From positions 1 through 64,000 of the forward strand of contig JAOBSW010001122.1 of the NCBI GenBank assembly GCA_026214975.1: DNA of 64,000 nt, written 5' to 3'. This DNA comes from Gentiana macrophylla. Taxonomy: Eukaryota > Streptophyta > Magnoliopsida > Gentianales > Gentianaceae. The position numbers were made by a program, and so were the translations under genes. Below the pieces are notes generated by a model, which worked only from the letters and a program-made list of their open reading frames with translations, searched no databases and was not told where the DNA came from. Below, piece after piece: positions 44,310-56,996 of this stretch. The first letter of the stretch is position 1. Every line of letters begins with the position of its first letter.

Positions 44310-45245
44310 GCGACTACATAATTTATGGAGGCAAGGCGGCCTCGGAGGACTTATCTGTCTTTAGATGCTTAGCTCGTGAGTGTCTTTTAGCTTCGCCTAC
44401 TTTTGCTTTTTGTCAGTTTCTTTCATGTTGAGTGGTGGCAACGTCCGGAACTGCCAGGGTGTATGCAATGAGTCGAGCGAAGATTGATCTAAACGAGTGA
44501 GTATTTTAAAATATTCCCGAGTTCGAAAGACGAGTATTTCAAACTTGAATTTGAGTGAGAATCAAGGAAGTTTACAAACTCGAGAAATTTCGAGTTTTGT
44601 ATCGATCTTATCGAGTCTAATAGTTTATGAAATTTAACTCAAAAATAATTTAAATTATCACATAGTAATAGCAAAAATGTCATTTTGACATTTTGGATGG
44701 TTATTATAAGAATTTTCTTATTTAAGATGAAATGAATAATGTATTGAGTCCTAAACTAGATTATTAATCGCAAAGATTTGATAGACAACGTGATACAAAA
44801 GATATAAAAGAGCGAAAGCAATAAATTTTGATATCATAATTACATTCATTACAAATATAAAGATACATAAACATATTTATAAAAATATGTGTGTATGTGT
44901 GTATAATATTCATATATGCTTATGTAAATATATATTCGAGCAGTCGCGAGTAGAATGAAATCGAAGTATTGCGTACTTTCGAGTATCGAAGATTTAATCT
45001 TCGAAGTGAGTCGATTTTGAATACGAAGTGATTTAAATCGAATCGAGTTTTGTTCTGAAATCAATCTCATTTATTCACACGAAAGAAATTTACCACTTAC
45101 GGTAGTAAATTAAGTAAGACACCTTGGCGTGGTGTTGCATTGGCAAATTCATGTACGTGTCTTGAGGGCTCTTCCCCGTTTGATGTAATCTCCCTACGGA
45201 TCTGGTTCAATAAAATGTGTTGGTTTTCCTATAATAAAAAAAAAT
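44310..45245 (+). mobile_element. probable LINE RNase H tail interrupted by AGTTCGA-rich element
   Basis: 44345-44465 resembles the RNase H end of L1-type LINEs in broken frames (LARECLLASPTF, VSFMLSGGNV). 45115-45245 looks like its 3' UTR, with AATAAAATG and an A tract. Between them, 44470-45100 is rich in TCGAGTT/AACTCGA motifs and may be an inserted element. A partial hAT-like end (CAGGGGCGAC) is at 44316. Tentative. Confidence 0.35.
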
Positions 45246-45351
45246 TATTATTATCATAGGTGATCATGGAGTTAATACTCATAACTCCTTCAATAAATAA
45301 ATACAATAAAAATCATTAACAATAACGACGTGATAAGTAGGCACAATTTAA

Positions 45352-45614
45352 GCCAATTTTCTTTCTCTCTATAACCCCACCTTCTGCCTTTCATCAGCCT
45401 TTAAAAAGAGCAGAAAGCGGGAGACGGAATAGCAAAAGTTTTCGCATGAAAGAGAGGCATCAGGATTCATGAAGAAGAGAGAGAAGTGTCTGCACTCAAA
45501 TTTTGTGACACTAGTACTACTATCATGTTAATGGTGTCAGTGTAGTAATTTACTCCCCACTTAGCAGTAATTGCTTCAAGCTTTGTTAACATATTGATTG
45601 GTTGGGAGGTGAAG
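45352..45614 (+). promoter_or_regulatory. core promoter and 5' leader with three uORFs of the TRM gene
   Basis: A CT-rich run (TTTTCTTTCTCTCTATAACC) includes a TATA-like CTATAAC at 45369, and transcription would start around 45400. If so, the leader contains uORFs at 45446-45472 (8 aa), 45469-45531 (20 aa) and 45525-45545 (6 aa), overlapping in different frames. Start site inferred. Confidence 0.4.
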
Positions 45615-48600
45615 ATGATGAAGGATGAGAATCTGGAGAAGCAATTTGAGAAGCAGATGGGATGTATGGCCGGATTTTTCCAGATATTCGACCGCCACCA
45701 GATCGTCACCGGAAAACGCCTCCACGGCAATAAGCGCCTTCCTCATTCAAAGGTACTGACTTGAGATTTACATTTATCTGATATTTTTTTTGGCATTATA
45801 TTCAATTTGATGGCGTTTTATGAATCTGTTTCTCCTCTTTGATTTGTTTAACAGGTTGTGGATGACGAGGAATCGTCAGAGATGTCCGGCTCGTCAACTC
45901 CGGCGATTTCAAGGGAGTTGGTAAAGCCAGCAGTGGTAACACAACATGTTAAGAAGTCGCCGGGAAAGGAGATTCCGCCGCCTAAATCGCCTCATCGGCT
46001 CTCGGTGTTTGAATTGAAGGAAGAAATCAGATCGTCATGGAGGTTTGCGAAGGAAACTCCGAGGCTTTCACTGGACAGCAGAGCAATTGTTGATTCTAAA
46101 GGAAGTGTACATCCAAGAGAGATCCGAACAAACGCATCAATCCTGACGGGGAATCGAAGCGAGAGTTCTGTGGCGGCTGCAGTCGGAGACGGCGGCGACG
46201 ACAAACAAAGGCGGTCTCCTAGCGTCATTGCTAGGCTAATGGGACTTGAGCAGCTGCCGGAGCGTAATCCGGAGTCGGAGAATGCACAACTCAGAAGATC
46301 CGCATCGGAGTCTAGAGTTGCTCAAGATCTTTTCAACAATCGATCGTTTGATAATGCCGGCAATTCTCAGCTTCAATCACATTCGGATTTCGTTATGCAG
46401 AACTTCAAAGCAGCAGCTATTAATCAAACAAAAAGTTCGTATCCTAGTAATGTCACGAGGTCTACAAACGCAATGGAGTCGAATTCTTTCAGGAATTTTA
46501 ACGAACACCCTAAGGCTGTGAACAGAGGCTTAGCCACCGCCCAATGGAAGTCACAGCAACACCGGAAAAGCTTTTTTGACACGGCGGATGTTTTTCCGGA
46601 GCCAAAGCAGACAATGTCGGCGTATGCTGACATTGAGAAGAAACTGAAGGTGAGAGGAATCGATGAGCCTTCGAAGGATCTAGAATCACTCAAACAAATC
46701 CTCGAAGCTCTGCAACTCAAAGGTCTGTTACATTCAAATAGTACGCCGCCGGAGCATCGAAATTTCATTTATGATCGGAATTTTCGGAACGAGGGGTCAC
46801 CAATGTCAGTTATGAAGCAGTCACAATCACCCACCGGCCGGAGAATAGGAAGCAATTCATCGATTTCTAAAACCACTGTCCGGCGGAATCTAAACGAAAA
46901 ACTGTCTACTGTAACTGTCAGCCCCCGGCGGGATAGACCACCACCTCAAAATGACCGAAACGGCCGGAGTCCGACGAAGACCTTGAACTCAACGACTCAT
47001 AACGACAGCAATGGAAGGCGCAATAATAACTGTATTGTGAAAACGAAGACGTTGAGCGTGGAAACACATCGGCGACGGAACGAATCGTCTGATAGCCGGA
47101 GAACATCACCGGTGCAGTCACCGAGAACAAAGTCACCGATTGATCACGCGGTCATGAGTAAATCACCGAGAAACAAAAGATCCACGGCTGAGAAACATCA
47201 TCATAAGGAGAAGATAACCACAGTGGTGACAGAGGACGAGTCGTCTTCCATATCTGAGAGTACATTCAGCACATCATCACAACCGGACACAGAGGTACTT
47301 CAATTATCCAGTATATTCAATTATCCCGTACATAAAATTTTACTAGTTGGTCGGTAAAAAATTATCTTCATTTACTGTGCGGAAATTGTTTACTTCCCTG
47401 TTAAAACAAGGTCGAGTATTGTCACGTGTATAAGACAAATTTTACTATGGTCTCGAACCAAATCCTACTTAGTGTGTCCAATCAATAGGATTTAAAATAT
47501 TTCTGGTTGACCCCCTATATAAAAATAAACAACCAATGATGTTTTATTTGGTCCAGGACCACCATAATAAACTACGGTATAAAGAGAAGAAACTGTTTTA
47601 TTTCTCGTAAACCTGACAATTATCCAAAACCTATGTTAATAGTGAGTCATTACAGTATAATTACGCTTACCGTGCGTTTTTTAGTTTTTAGTGACATCAA
47701 CATGTTTTTAACATGACATAAATCGAAAACACTTGACGTGCAATGCTCCTGTCGCAGTCACTCAATCAAAACCAAATACACATGTTTCTAAACAATCGAT
47801 TATGATGAATCGGCAATGATGGTCCTGTACAAACATATTGTGTTTATTGTTGTGGTTAAGTGGTTATGGCGATAGTAGGAGGTGGGGGGGGCTACACAAC
47901 CAAACGGGAGATGATGCAATCTGACACGCTAAAAGAATATATCACAATTATGTATATTAATCCATTATATTATGTATTGACATATAATGATTTGTAATGT
48001 ATGATGAAGATTCCTAGCTCTATAATAAATTTTCACCGGGGCAATAGTGATTCGACTAGAAAGTTGTTTTTTCATAACCTCAGCTCGACTTTATGAAAAT
48101 CGATTCTTAATGATAAATTTTATGTACAAGGATAGATAGATTTGATGTTATGTGAATTTCTTAGATTTAAACAAATGATGTTGGACGTGACATTACAGAG
48201 ATGGAAACCAGAGGATTTGAGAGAAGGAAAAAACTTATTGGAGAGGTGTGATAAGCTGCTACAAAGCATATCAGATATGAACGCAAACGAAATGCAGCCG
48301 AGTCCTGTGTCGGTTCTGGACTTGTACAAGGAAGACTCGTTTTCTTCTCTTTCCCCTGTACCAAAACACACCATTGATTTCCAAGGTATGTACTATGTAC
48401 AGCCCATCTAAATCAGGTGTTGTGGCTTTAATTTGTCACTTACTTATTTTGGTTGCATCTACTTCTTATTGACATATTTTTAGATGGAAAATGAATTTCA
48501 CATTAAAGCAATTATTTAACACAATCATACAATAAAATAAAATAAAACTCAACCTAAGGGTCTCTTACCACCTAGTCCGTCCTATATGATTAGTTGATAA

Positions 48601-51600
48601 TATAAATCAAGGGAGGTGATTCAATTATACAGTATACTAATGCTGCTTTTAATTTTATTTTTTTCCTGCTGAAAGTGATCGTTTCATACGAGATTCGAAT
48701 ATCTACATTCCAGCTAGGCTACGCTGCCACTATAACACCTACTCCCTCCATTCCTAATTATATGTCGTGTTTGAGAAAAACACACAGATTAAGAAAATGA
48801 GTACTCCAAAGAAAATCTTGGAAAGTGTAATGGTGTAATGAATATGATAGATTGATATGTTGAATGAGCCTAGAAAGTTGAAAAGTAATATTGAAAAGCG
48901 AAAATAGTATTAAAATATGTAGTAAAAATATACCTACGACAGATAAAAAAAAAATTTTGATTTTGACAACTACGACATTGTATAATTAACAACGGAGGGA
49001 GTAAGTCTTTTAACCAGGAAGTTTTGCCACCGAAGACCCCGGTACAACTCAATTAAAATTAATTAAACATGTTTAACAGTTTAAGCACAAATGGAAATAA
49101 ATCCCTTATAGTGTTGGTACAGAAATGTATTTAAAAGCTCTACAACTTTTTATAGTAAATTACCCCACTTTTGGGTGCATGTGTCATTTTCGATCTCAAG
49201 CTACGGCGTCCAATGCACCCTGGCGTGCTGAATCATATTTAGTGTTAAATTATTATTGTACTTTATTTTATGATTCACAGCATTTGCAGTTGGTAGGATT
49301 TGTGAAGTTTTTAGGTTTGATGGTGACAATAGTTAAGGGTGGTGTAAATGGCGGGAAAGGATCTTTTAATAATTACATAAAATAGAAAAACATTGTCTAC
49401 ACTTTTGTCGGTGCTTTGGTTCCTTGTTTAATTATTTCAATATTCTGTAAGATAAATTTTGGATAGGTTTTAAAGTGGAATAATGATAAAAGTCTACTAA
49501 GTTACACTATCATATTTTTTATTAATTATTGTTTTACAAAAATGTGTTGATTTTTAAAAATGTAGCTCGAGTTTGTAATCTTAGACTAGCTTGGAGATTG
49601 GATTGGTAAATTTCTGTTTTTTTGCATCTTAAATATTTTGTAAGTCGTTGAATTTTCACTTTAATAAATCAATTAAAGATGCCGTTTCATAAAGGGAAAA
49701 AAAAAAGTTAGCATTCATTTACACTCATGGAACTAGTTTTGACTTTAATACTTTTTTTTTTTTTTTTTGGGTACAATTACTACCACTGATGACGTCTGAA
49801 TAAATACTACCCCAACACCTAGTTTGACTCAAATTTTTTTTATTTTTAAATTAAGGATGGGAAATACCGCCTGCCGTTATAGGCTGTAGGATTGATTGAG
49901 TTAGCTGTCCAATCCATTGCTTGTTTTATTTGTTTACTCCAAAATTCGATGATAATTCTGGGTAGTTGTTGTGTGGTGTCGGCACAACGGTCAGAAGGCA
50001 TATTGTGCACTTCCTGCACTATATAATTTTATTCTGTATTTAAGTTGTGTGGTTCTGATCGTTTTATCCGTTAATTCACTTCAAATTTCCTCACCACATA
50101 ATAATTTACCGATAATTCTTTCTTTTTAGTATGGTCTTTTGTGTTGTGTAGTTGTTCATTAATTACATATAACTGATTTTTGGGATGGAAAATTGTAACA
50201 TGACGTTAGACTCTCCTTGTAATTATATTACATGTTGTAGAATACTAATAATATAGCTGGACCATCCATGACACATAGTATGCTCCCGAAGTCATAGCTT
50301 CATTAATTGTTGGCTTGCTCTTTTGTGTTTACACTTCTACTACTTACTTCTCGGTAAATTGCATACACAATGATCAGTGTATTTGAGTAGAGTTACCGTG
50401 TGGTTCAATCTGAACCACACGGTTTCATTGTGGAATGAGTGTAGTTCAGATTGAACCACACGAATGGAGACATCGCACAAGTATTTCTTCTATTAGTCTG
50501 GGATCAAAATATCATGCTTTGCAACCTACTACTCAATACTCAAGTTGTACCACGTCATTTTCTTAGCTGTAAAGTTATGGAAATTTCAAAATTATTTAAC
50601 CTAGGATCTCCACATAGTAGTAGTAGTATAAACTTTACTTGTATCATTGGAAAAAGAAAAATTGCAAGCCAGCTAAGGGGGGGAATGGCTAGAAGTTGCA
50701 TGTCTTAATCTTATCATTTCCAATGTATACATTATGGTAACCCAAAATTTGCCTTATGGTTGAGAAACACTTGGATTGATGACCTTTAATTACTAAACAT
50801 ATTGCTATCCAAAGTATACTGGTCTAAGTGGTCCATGGAGTATAGTACGTACTACCCAAGGAAAGGAAAAAGTTATCCTAAAATATTCCAAGTGGTCCTT
50901 GGGCCTACCTCGAAATGTCTGCATTATCTTTATTCGTGACGCTCAGAAATCTTTACATCCATGTGTGACATTATTTCACTCAGATTCTGCCTGTATTTTT
51001 CTTTTATTCTTTTTATTTATTTCATTATATTTGAATACGACCCTCTTGTCCTCACATTCATATCATGATTCATGATACAACTATATATATTAAGGCTCTG
51101 TGGCAGGCATACCTCAGTGATAAAAAAAAAACAGACGTACGTGTTTAATGACAGTATTGTCTTTATGTTGGGTGTTGGAATTCGATCACCTTGATTGTTT
51201 CTCCTAACAAGAGAATGTATATAGACAATCAGTGGTCTGCATACCTGTTGAAGTTTGAAAAGTAGCATATATTAAAAATTATGCACCAGCTGAAAGAACA
51301 ACACTAAAAAAAAAAATATTGTACAGCCTCTGGAATATTTTCCTAAATCGGCTATTGCATTGAGCCTTTTACAAACTTCACTTGAGGCATATAAACTTTT
51401 GCCACGCCCTTTACAAAACTCTAGGGATGAGACAGTGAAGACCTCTCAGGTTGGACTCTTTTTTTAACAACTATTAAGGTATCAATTGTAATAATCTGTG
51501 TCATGTCATGTCCCTAAAATTAACTTTGTACATGGTGTAGAACGAATGATGTACCTCGGTGTTTCAGTGTGTAAATGATACTTCTTTTTTGCTAGAATGA

Positions 51601-52467
51601 GTTGTCCTGTCCTATTACGAAATCAAAGTTTCACATTCTATATCCAAGGCAAGAAGACTGTCACTAAAATGCTCCGGCTCTTTATCCCAAAAGTATTATA
51701 CAACATGAAATGACACGATGCATGCCACACTATGTACAACATTCTTCCGGTTTTAATTTTATCATAAACTTTTGTCTTTGTACTAATGACTTGTAACTGT
51801 AATTATATATATATATATATTCCGTAATTATTATCTCATAATTGATTTAACAGATTTATCAGGTGATTTAGAAGAGGAGTGGTGGAGCTCAATATTTCAG
51901 CCAGATCAATCATCAATGTTAGAAGATGAACACAATCAAGACTCTGACTATGTATACATATTACAAATCCTGAGGGCTTATGATCAATTTCCAGAAGATT
52001 CAGACATATATTACATACTTGAGAAACAACAATATCTCAAGGGAAATGATCTTTCCAAAGCCTCTGTGCTCAACAGGAGAGTAATTTTCGATATTATTAC
52101 AGAGATTATTGAAAGTAACAAAAAATTGCCACCTTGGAAAGCTTTTCAATGGACAGATCCTTTAAGTTCAAAGCCATTGTTACAGACAATCTGGGCTGAA
52201 TTTAAGAGGGTTCGTGGTGGTGATCGTAAAGCCGTTGAAGAAGATATTTTTGAACTTGTTTGTGGAGTTTTGGAAAAGGATTTAGCATCATGTGGCGGTG
52301 GTAATGGTGGCTGGGATGATTTTCAGGCGGAGTTGTCGGAGGTGGTTCTCGACATCGAACGGTTGATTTTTAAGGATTTAATTGGTGAAACAATCAGTGA
52401 GCTTGCTCAATATCCATGGAGAAGTCCGGCAGCAGCGGCGGCGTCTAGGCGGAAGTTGGTTTTCTAG
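45615..52467 (+). CDS. TRM/LONGIFOLIA-like protein, 4 exons, 792 aa
   Basis: Exons are 45615-45752, 45855-47294, 48199-48385 and 51854-52467, joined in phases 0, 0 and 1 with GT-AG introns of 102, 904 and 3468 bp. Exon 1 gives GCMAGFFQIFDRHQIVTGKR, the N-terminal motif of LONGIFOLIA/TRM1-4-type proteins. Exon 2 has RLSLDSR at about 116-122, PSVIARLMGLE at about 168-178 (DUF3741-type) and a long basic, Ser/Pro-rich disordered part. Exon 3 has QPSPVSVL at about 559. Exon 4 is the DUF4378 domain (about 615-785), including ERLIFKDLIGETISEL near the end. In Arabidopsis, TRM proteins bring TON1/PP2A complexes to microtubules, and LNG1/2 promote longitudinal cell expansion; the role here is inferred. 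792 aa is shorter than LNG1/TRM3-4, mainly in the linker. Exon 3's acceptor (ATTACAG) was chosen for frame. Intron 3 carries a MITE and repeats. Confidence 0.88.
48742..49001. mobile_element. Stowaway-like MITE in TRM intron 3, 260 bp
   Basis: Ends CTCCCTCCATTCCTAATTAT and TAATTAACAACGGAGGGAG with TA duplications (48740-48741 and 49002-49003). CATGT/ACGACA subterminal similarity extends the inverted repeat. Confidence 0.88.
49969..50113. repeat. dispersed repeat, copy 2 (in TRM intron 3)
   Basis: Related to 25547-25690; both lack recognisable ends. Confidence 0.5.
50396..50462. repeat. palindromic cluster in TRM intron 3
   Basis: CCGTGTGGTTCAATCTGAACCACACGG (27 bases, given here as arms CCGTGTGGTTCA and TGAACCACACGG) is a near-perfect palindrome at 50396-50422. 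A third copy of the arm pair (GTAGTTCAGATTGAACCACACG) follows at 50441-50462. Confidence 0.85.
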
Positions 52468-52638
52468 TGGTGGTTGGAGGAAAACGTGCCACCGGAAATT
52501 TGAATTTCCCGCGCTTTTATATGGCTATGATATGATTTGATTATAGTTTTTATTGCTTTTTTTTTTTTTTTTTAGATTTATCTATATCTGACTGTGCTAA
52601 TATTAATGGTCACTTTGTTTAGCTGTAAAAGGACCCTA

Positions 52639-52674
<36 letters not shown>

Positions 52675-52906
52675 TTGGGAACATGGAAGATTGGTCCCTT
52701 TTTTCTTTTTTTCTTTTTTCCTGCCAAAATGCATGTGCAATGTTGGGAAGGGAAGATGATAGATAATTGGAGTGGCATTTTGTGAAGCCAAAAAAAAAAA
52801 GTGATGAAAAGTGGCCCTGGTTGTTAATAATGTCTTTTGGCCCAGTAACTAAGTGGCGAGTGAATAATGCATGATTCATACAATGTACTTAGGGCAAGTC
52901 CAATGC
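52468..52906. other. 3' flank of TRM gene with long T and A tracts
   Basis: T tract at about 52556-52574 and A tract at 52642-52671, with no other structure. Frames across it are homopolymer artefacts. The TRM poly(A) site is probably within the first 200 bases. Confidence 0.5.
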
Positions 52907-52947
52907 ACATGGGTATCAAAATCAAATTTTGATACCTATGTGCACTA
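52907..52947. repeat. short perfect hairpin
   Basis: Arms TGCACATGGGTATCAAAATC and GATTTTG-type complement pair over about 18 bases. It starts right after GGGCAAGTCCAATG, a motif often at the end of plant MITEs, so it may be an element terminus. Confidence 0.5.
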
Positions 52948-53349
52948 TTCATCATGATATTAAATTTGCATCTCCAATCATATGTATCAAATTTTAGTTT
53001 TAATACCTATAAACAATATCTCCAACAATATGTATCAAAGTTGTAGTATCATATTTTGTTTTTTACTTTTGATTAAATATAAGAACAATTTTGAGCAGTA
53101 TATCGCATCAATTTTTTTTTTCAAAAAAAATTGTGCAATGAAAGAAAATTAGATATCTGTTAATGAACAAACTGCAAAATATAACACGGATTTAGGTGTG
53201 TGAATAAGAATTGTGTTATATTTATACGAAATTAAAATGTTCATAGTTGGAAAGAGAAAAAAATAATAGATTTTTTTTACCCAAAGATAAAAGAGGAGTT
53301 GCATACTTGGATTGCTGTATGATTTTTCTATTTATTTTTGCCATTGCAA

Positions 53350-53464
53350 TTTTAAATCGAAATCGTAAATCGTAGTTTTGGTTGGTTTTATATCATTGTT
53401 AAACCAAACCGCAGTAAAAACAATTTGGTTTTAGTTTTAAGATAAAACCGGACCAAACAGGAAC

Positions 53465-53542
<78 letters not shown>

Positions 53543-54169
53543 TGTATGTATGTATGTGTGTGTGTGAATATCGATTATTTATTAATTAATAGGCATTTAT
53601 TTCAGATCGCACCAATCCACTCGTGTACCATTATACCAGACTACAAGAAATCGACTTTGTCGAGACATGTGAGAATCGATTCACGGTGAACCGACTTTTC
53701 ATTGGTCTCCTCAATTATCACCACATGTAAATAACTAATATATCAGTCCATGATCTATTAATACTGCAATCAACTACCAGACACACGTAGTATGATGCCC
53801 ATCCTAATAGGACCTATCACAAAATGAAATAAAAAAGTTTACATGGTTTTATATGATCATCTTAATTGGAAAATATGAAAATATAATGTTGTGTACACAC
53901 ACATATAAAATGATGGATAATGAGAATCTTGTACGATTGTCGTATTAATAATTATGTGAATTCGCTGAACTGTGATAATACCCTTTCAGTGAATTATTTG
54001 TAAAAAAAGAGGACTAAAAACCGGAACCAAGTCGATCCAAACCGGACCGGATAAAATGGTTTTACCTAGCTATGGTTCGGTTTTGGTTTGTAAATTTTAA
54101 AACCGTAAAAAAATGGTTTGGTTTTAAAAGTGGTTAAAAACCGAAAACCGGACCGTGTGCACCCCTAAA
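53350..54169. mobile_element. hAT-like non-autonomous element (right end visible)
   Basis: Dense AACCGG/GGTTTT repeats at 53370-53470 and 54010-54160, ending GTGTGCACCCCTA, which matches the TAGGGGTG terminus class of the 15857 element. No left terminus or target duplication found. Contains the microsatellite at 53470-53568. Confidence 0.45.
53470..53568. repeat. compound microsatellite (TA)n(TATG)n(TG)n
   Basis: (TA) about 22 units, then TATG about 11 units, then TG. Confidence 0.97.
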
Positions 54170-54882
54170 AGTACTTAACCTATAACATATGCACAATTTA
54201 AGAAATGATCTAAAGTTTAACTTATCAATTAGCAACAAAACAACAGCCCTGAGCCATCAGAAGCAGTTGCTAAAGAATAGTGCTTCCGAGCATAAGAAAG
54301 TTTATCTATTAATATAATATGATGGATGCATGGGTGCTTCAGGAATACAATGATATATAGATCAGAATTTTACGAGTTTATTTTTGTATTTCATACTCAT
54401 CAATGGTCAATAAATTAAAATACACATAAATTTGCTGTTCAATTTCATATATTTAAAATTACTTATTGCTGTATTTTTTAGGCGGGTTCGGCTTCCCGGT
54501 GTACGTAGCCGTCTTTGGATTAGTGAAACAATAACAAATGTTTAATTTGAGACAACTTTAAATACTAAACTCAAGTGTGAAATTATATAACAAAGAGTCC
54601 AACAGTTGAAAAATATGCATAGGTGCCTCTGATACTATATATTAGAAAATCTAGTCAACAGCATATAAGAGAAGAGTGTAAGCATCAAAACCTGGTTTCT
54701 AAGATAAAAGTTCATTTATCAATAGGGTGGTGAAACAATAATTAATACGCGACGTGGATAAACTTTAACATCTCCCACGTCGGATAAAGATTTCGCGCAT
54801 AACTCTTTAACATGATGTCTTCCCACAAGAATTAAATTCTCGAGTCATTAACCATTTGGCTGAAGTTGTTGGATTAATAAAT
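54170..54882. other. intergenic; possible TRIM-type remnant
   Basis: 54625-54800 has CTCTGATACTATA (a degenerate primer-site complement), ATATAAGAG and AACCTGGTTTCTAAG, in the same order as the TRIM-like element at 25089-25375, but too decayed to delimit. Confidence 0.3.
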
Positions 54883-55110
54883 CTACCCGCCCCAAAATGT
54901 AGTCTCGTTGATTTTTCAACCGTTTTTGAAGTCAAATTAATCATTTGGAATTTCGTTAATTGATGTAATATTATTAGGGTTATGATAAAGTGAAACTTAA
55001 ATTACATAAATGTAAAAGTATTAGATCATTTGATAAAATTCAAAAGATTAATTAGACTTCGAAAAACGGTTGAAAAATCAACAGAGACTTACATTTTGGG
55101 ACGGAGGTAG
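54883..55110. mobile_element. MITE with long inverted repeats and 8-bp flanking duplication
   Basis: Arms of about 55 bp (CTACCCGCCCCAAAATGTAG at left; its near-complement CATTTTGGGACGGAGGTAG at right, continuing through TTGATTTTTCAACCG). An 8-bp direct repeat TAATAAAT lies outside both ends (54875-54882 and 55111-55118). Confidence 0.85.
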
Positions 55111-55458
55111 TAATAAATTTTGATTTTATATATATATCATCACAGTTAATACATGTAGAGTAAGGTTAGGTTTAACATAAAAGTGATAAGAAAGGGCTTG
55201 TCAGCAAGCATCGCCCAGCACTTGCGGGCTCCTACCCTTTGTTTCATCAGACCCATTAATAGAATGAGACCCCCTTTCAACCCCCTCTCCCCAACCCCTA
55301 GCCCCTACCCCCTTCAAGAAAGCAACAACTCTCTGTAGGGCACATACCCCTCTCTATTTAAAAATCAAATAAATAAATATATAATTTAATAATCAGTTTA
55401 TACTCCCTCAAAAAAAAAAAAAAAATTCAGTTTATACATATGGAGCTGAATAATTGTT
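55111..55458. other. intergenic, nothing recognised
   Basis: AT-rich flank; CCCCT-rich patch at 55265-55320. Confidence 0.4.
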
Positions 55459-55496
55459 TTTTTTTTTTTTTGACATTAAACGGACATTCATTAATT
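55459..55496 (-). mobile_element. 38-bp LINE-type micro-insertion
   Basis: A 15-bp perfect duplication AGCTGAATAATTGTT (55444-55458 and 55497-55511) surrounds only a T tract and about 25 bases. This is what an extremely 5'-truncated retroposon on the minus strand would leave. Confidence 0.8.
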
Positions 55497-55511
55497 AGCT
55501 GAATAATTGTT

Positions 55512-56996
55512 AGCATCTGCATAACCAACTACTTTTAAATAATATTTCAGTCCATAAAATTCTCTGATATTTATCCTATGGAAGAATTATACTATGGGGT
55601 CCCTTTGTCCTAAACGTAGGACACAAATACCTCCATCATATCACATTATTCGAATTATTAATTAATGCATCTCTAATTTAGTACTCTTGTATCACATTAT
55701 ATGGTTGCATTAAACCTCATTGGGTAAGTATCAAATGTTGTTTTTATTTATTGTACTACCCATTGATAATTGTAGATGCCATGTTATAAAACAAAAATTA
55801 ATTGCTACTTATCATTTACTAATACCTCAGGTTAAAAAACAAAAGTAATCGAGAGAAACATCATCATAATATAAAGTTGAAATTAATAAAGTTGGGATAA
55901 CCATTTTAAGCTAACCAAAGACGAAAACATAAGTAGTTTATATATCCATTAAGCCTTAAGTAGTAGCGCCATTTGACTTGAGTTACCAGGCGCTACGGGT
56001 GAATTCAATCATTATCAAACGAAATTAAGTCTTTGTGAGAGGCGGTGTGACCAATTCTAGTAACGTCATCAATCAAAAGTGACATAATGAAATTGGTAAG
56101 TGTAATACAAAGTGAGGATGATAGGTCTATATAATTATTGGATCTAGAATGACTAATGTAACCTCAAATAAAATCACTAATCCCTCCGTTTGTCTAAAAT
56201 TATAAGTCATTTTAAATAACCAATGAATTATTTATCACTCTTTCCACTATTTTACCTTTAATCGGTTAACAATTCAACCACTTATCCTTGCTTCACAACT
56301 ATTCATTAATACAGTCAAATGATATTTTATTCACTTCTCATTAGAATTTATGACATTTATCAATTTCTTAAGAAACGCACGCGTACATTGACGTGAAGTA
56401 AGTAAAATTGAAAAATTAGCAATACAATTTAGTATTACATATTCATCAAGTACATATTCATATATTAATTATACTATGTTAAATAATATTTATTAAAAAA
56501 ATGATATCGATTTAGTTCCTGAGTGAAACAATGCTCTTTCCATGGAAAGATTGATATCAATTATTTATCGATTTAGTTCCTCGTGTGTTACATGTTCGTT
56601 TGTCGTTGCTAGTATTGCTTGATTTGAAATTGTTATGCTAAATATGTCTTCTATTTTAAGAAAGATAATATGCAACTGATCAAACGATTTCTGAATGCTC
56701 ATCCTTATTTTTATAATATTCAACGACCATTTCTTTAGGTAATTGTATCTTCCCTTAAGAGTTTATTGGTTCCTCTCAACAGCCCACCTATAATAAAAAT
56801 TTGATGAATTGTATATCTTTTCTTGCTATTATATTTTTAGTTAGTGATATTTTGTCCATTATCTTCACCAAGCTTTCCTCTATTATATGTAGTATTGTGC
56901 CTTTTGCTACAACATGAAGTACTTACCTAAAATCTCCTCCAAATACAACCACATTTCCTCCAAATACGGCATAATGTTTCATGATGTCCTTTAAGC
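55512..56996. other. intergenic, partial MITE
   Basis: A single Stowaway-type end (TCCCTCCGTTTGTCTAAAAT) at 56176 has no partner. 56720-56996 may be the decayed 3' part of the Helitron below. No gene recognised. Confidence 0.4.

Noticed and set aside
44316..44350. hAT element start (CAGGGGCGAC)
   Set aside because: No matching right end or 8-bp duplication downstream; only a possible fragment.
49125..49385. 86-codon frame in TRM intron 3
   Set aside because: No domain, AT-rich composition, and inside an intron.
52594..52879. Frames with poly-Lys or poly-Phe
   Set aside because: They translate homopolymer A/T tracts on both strands.
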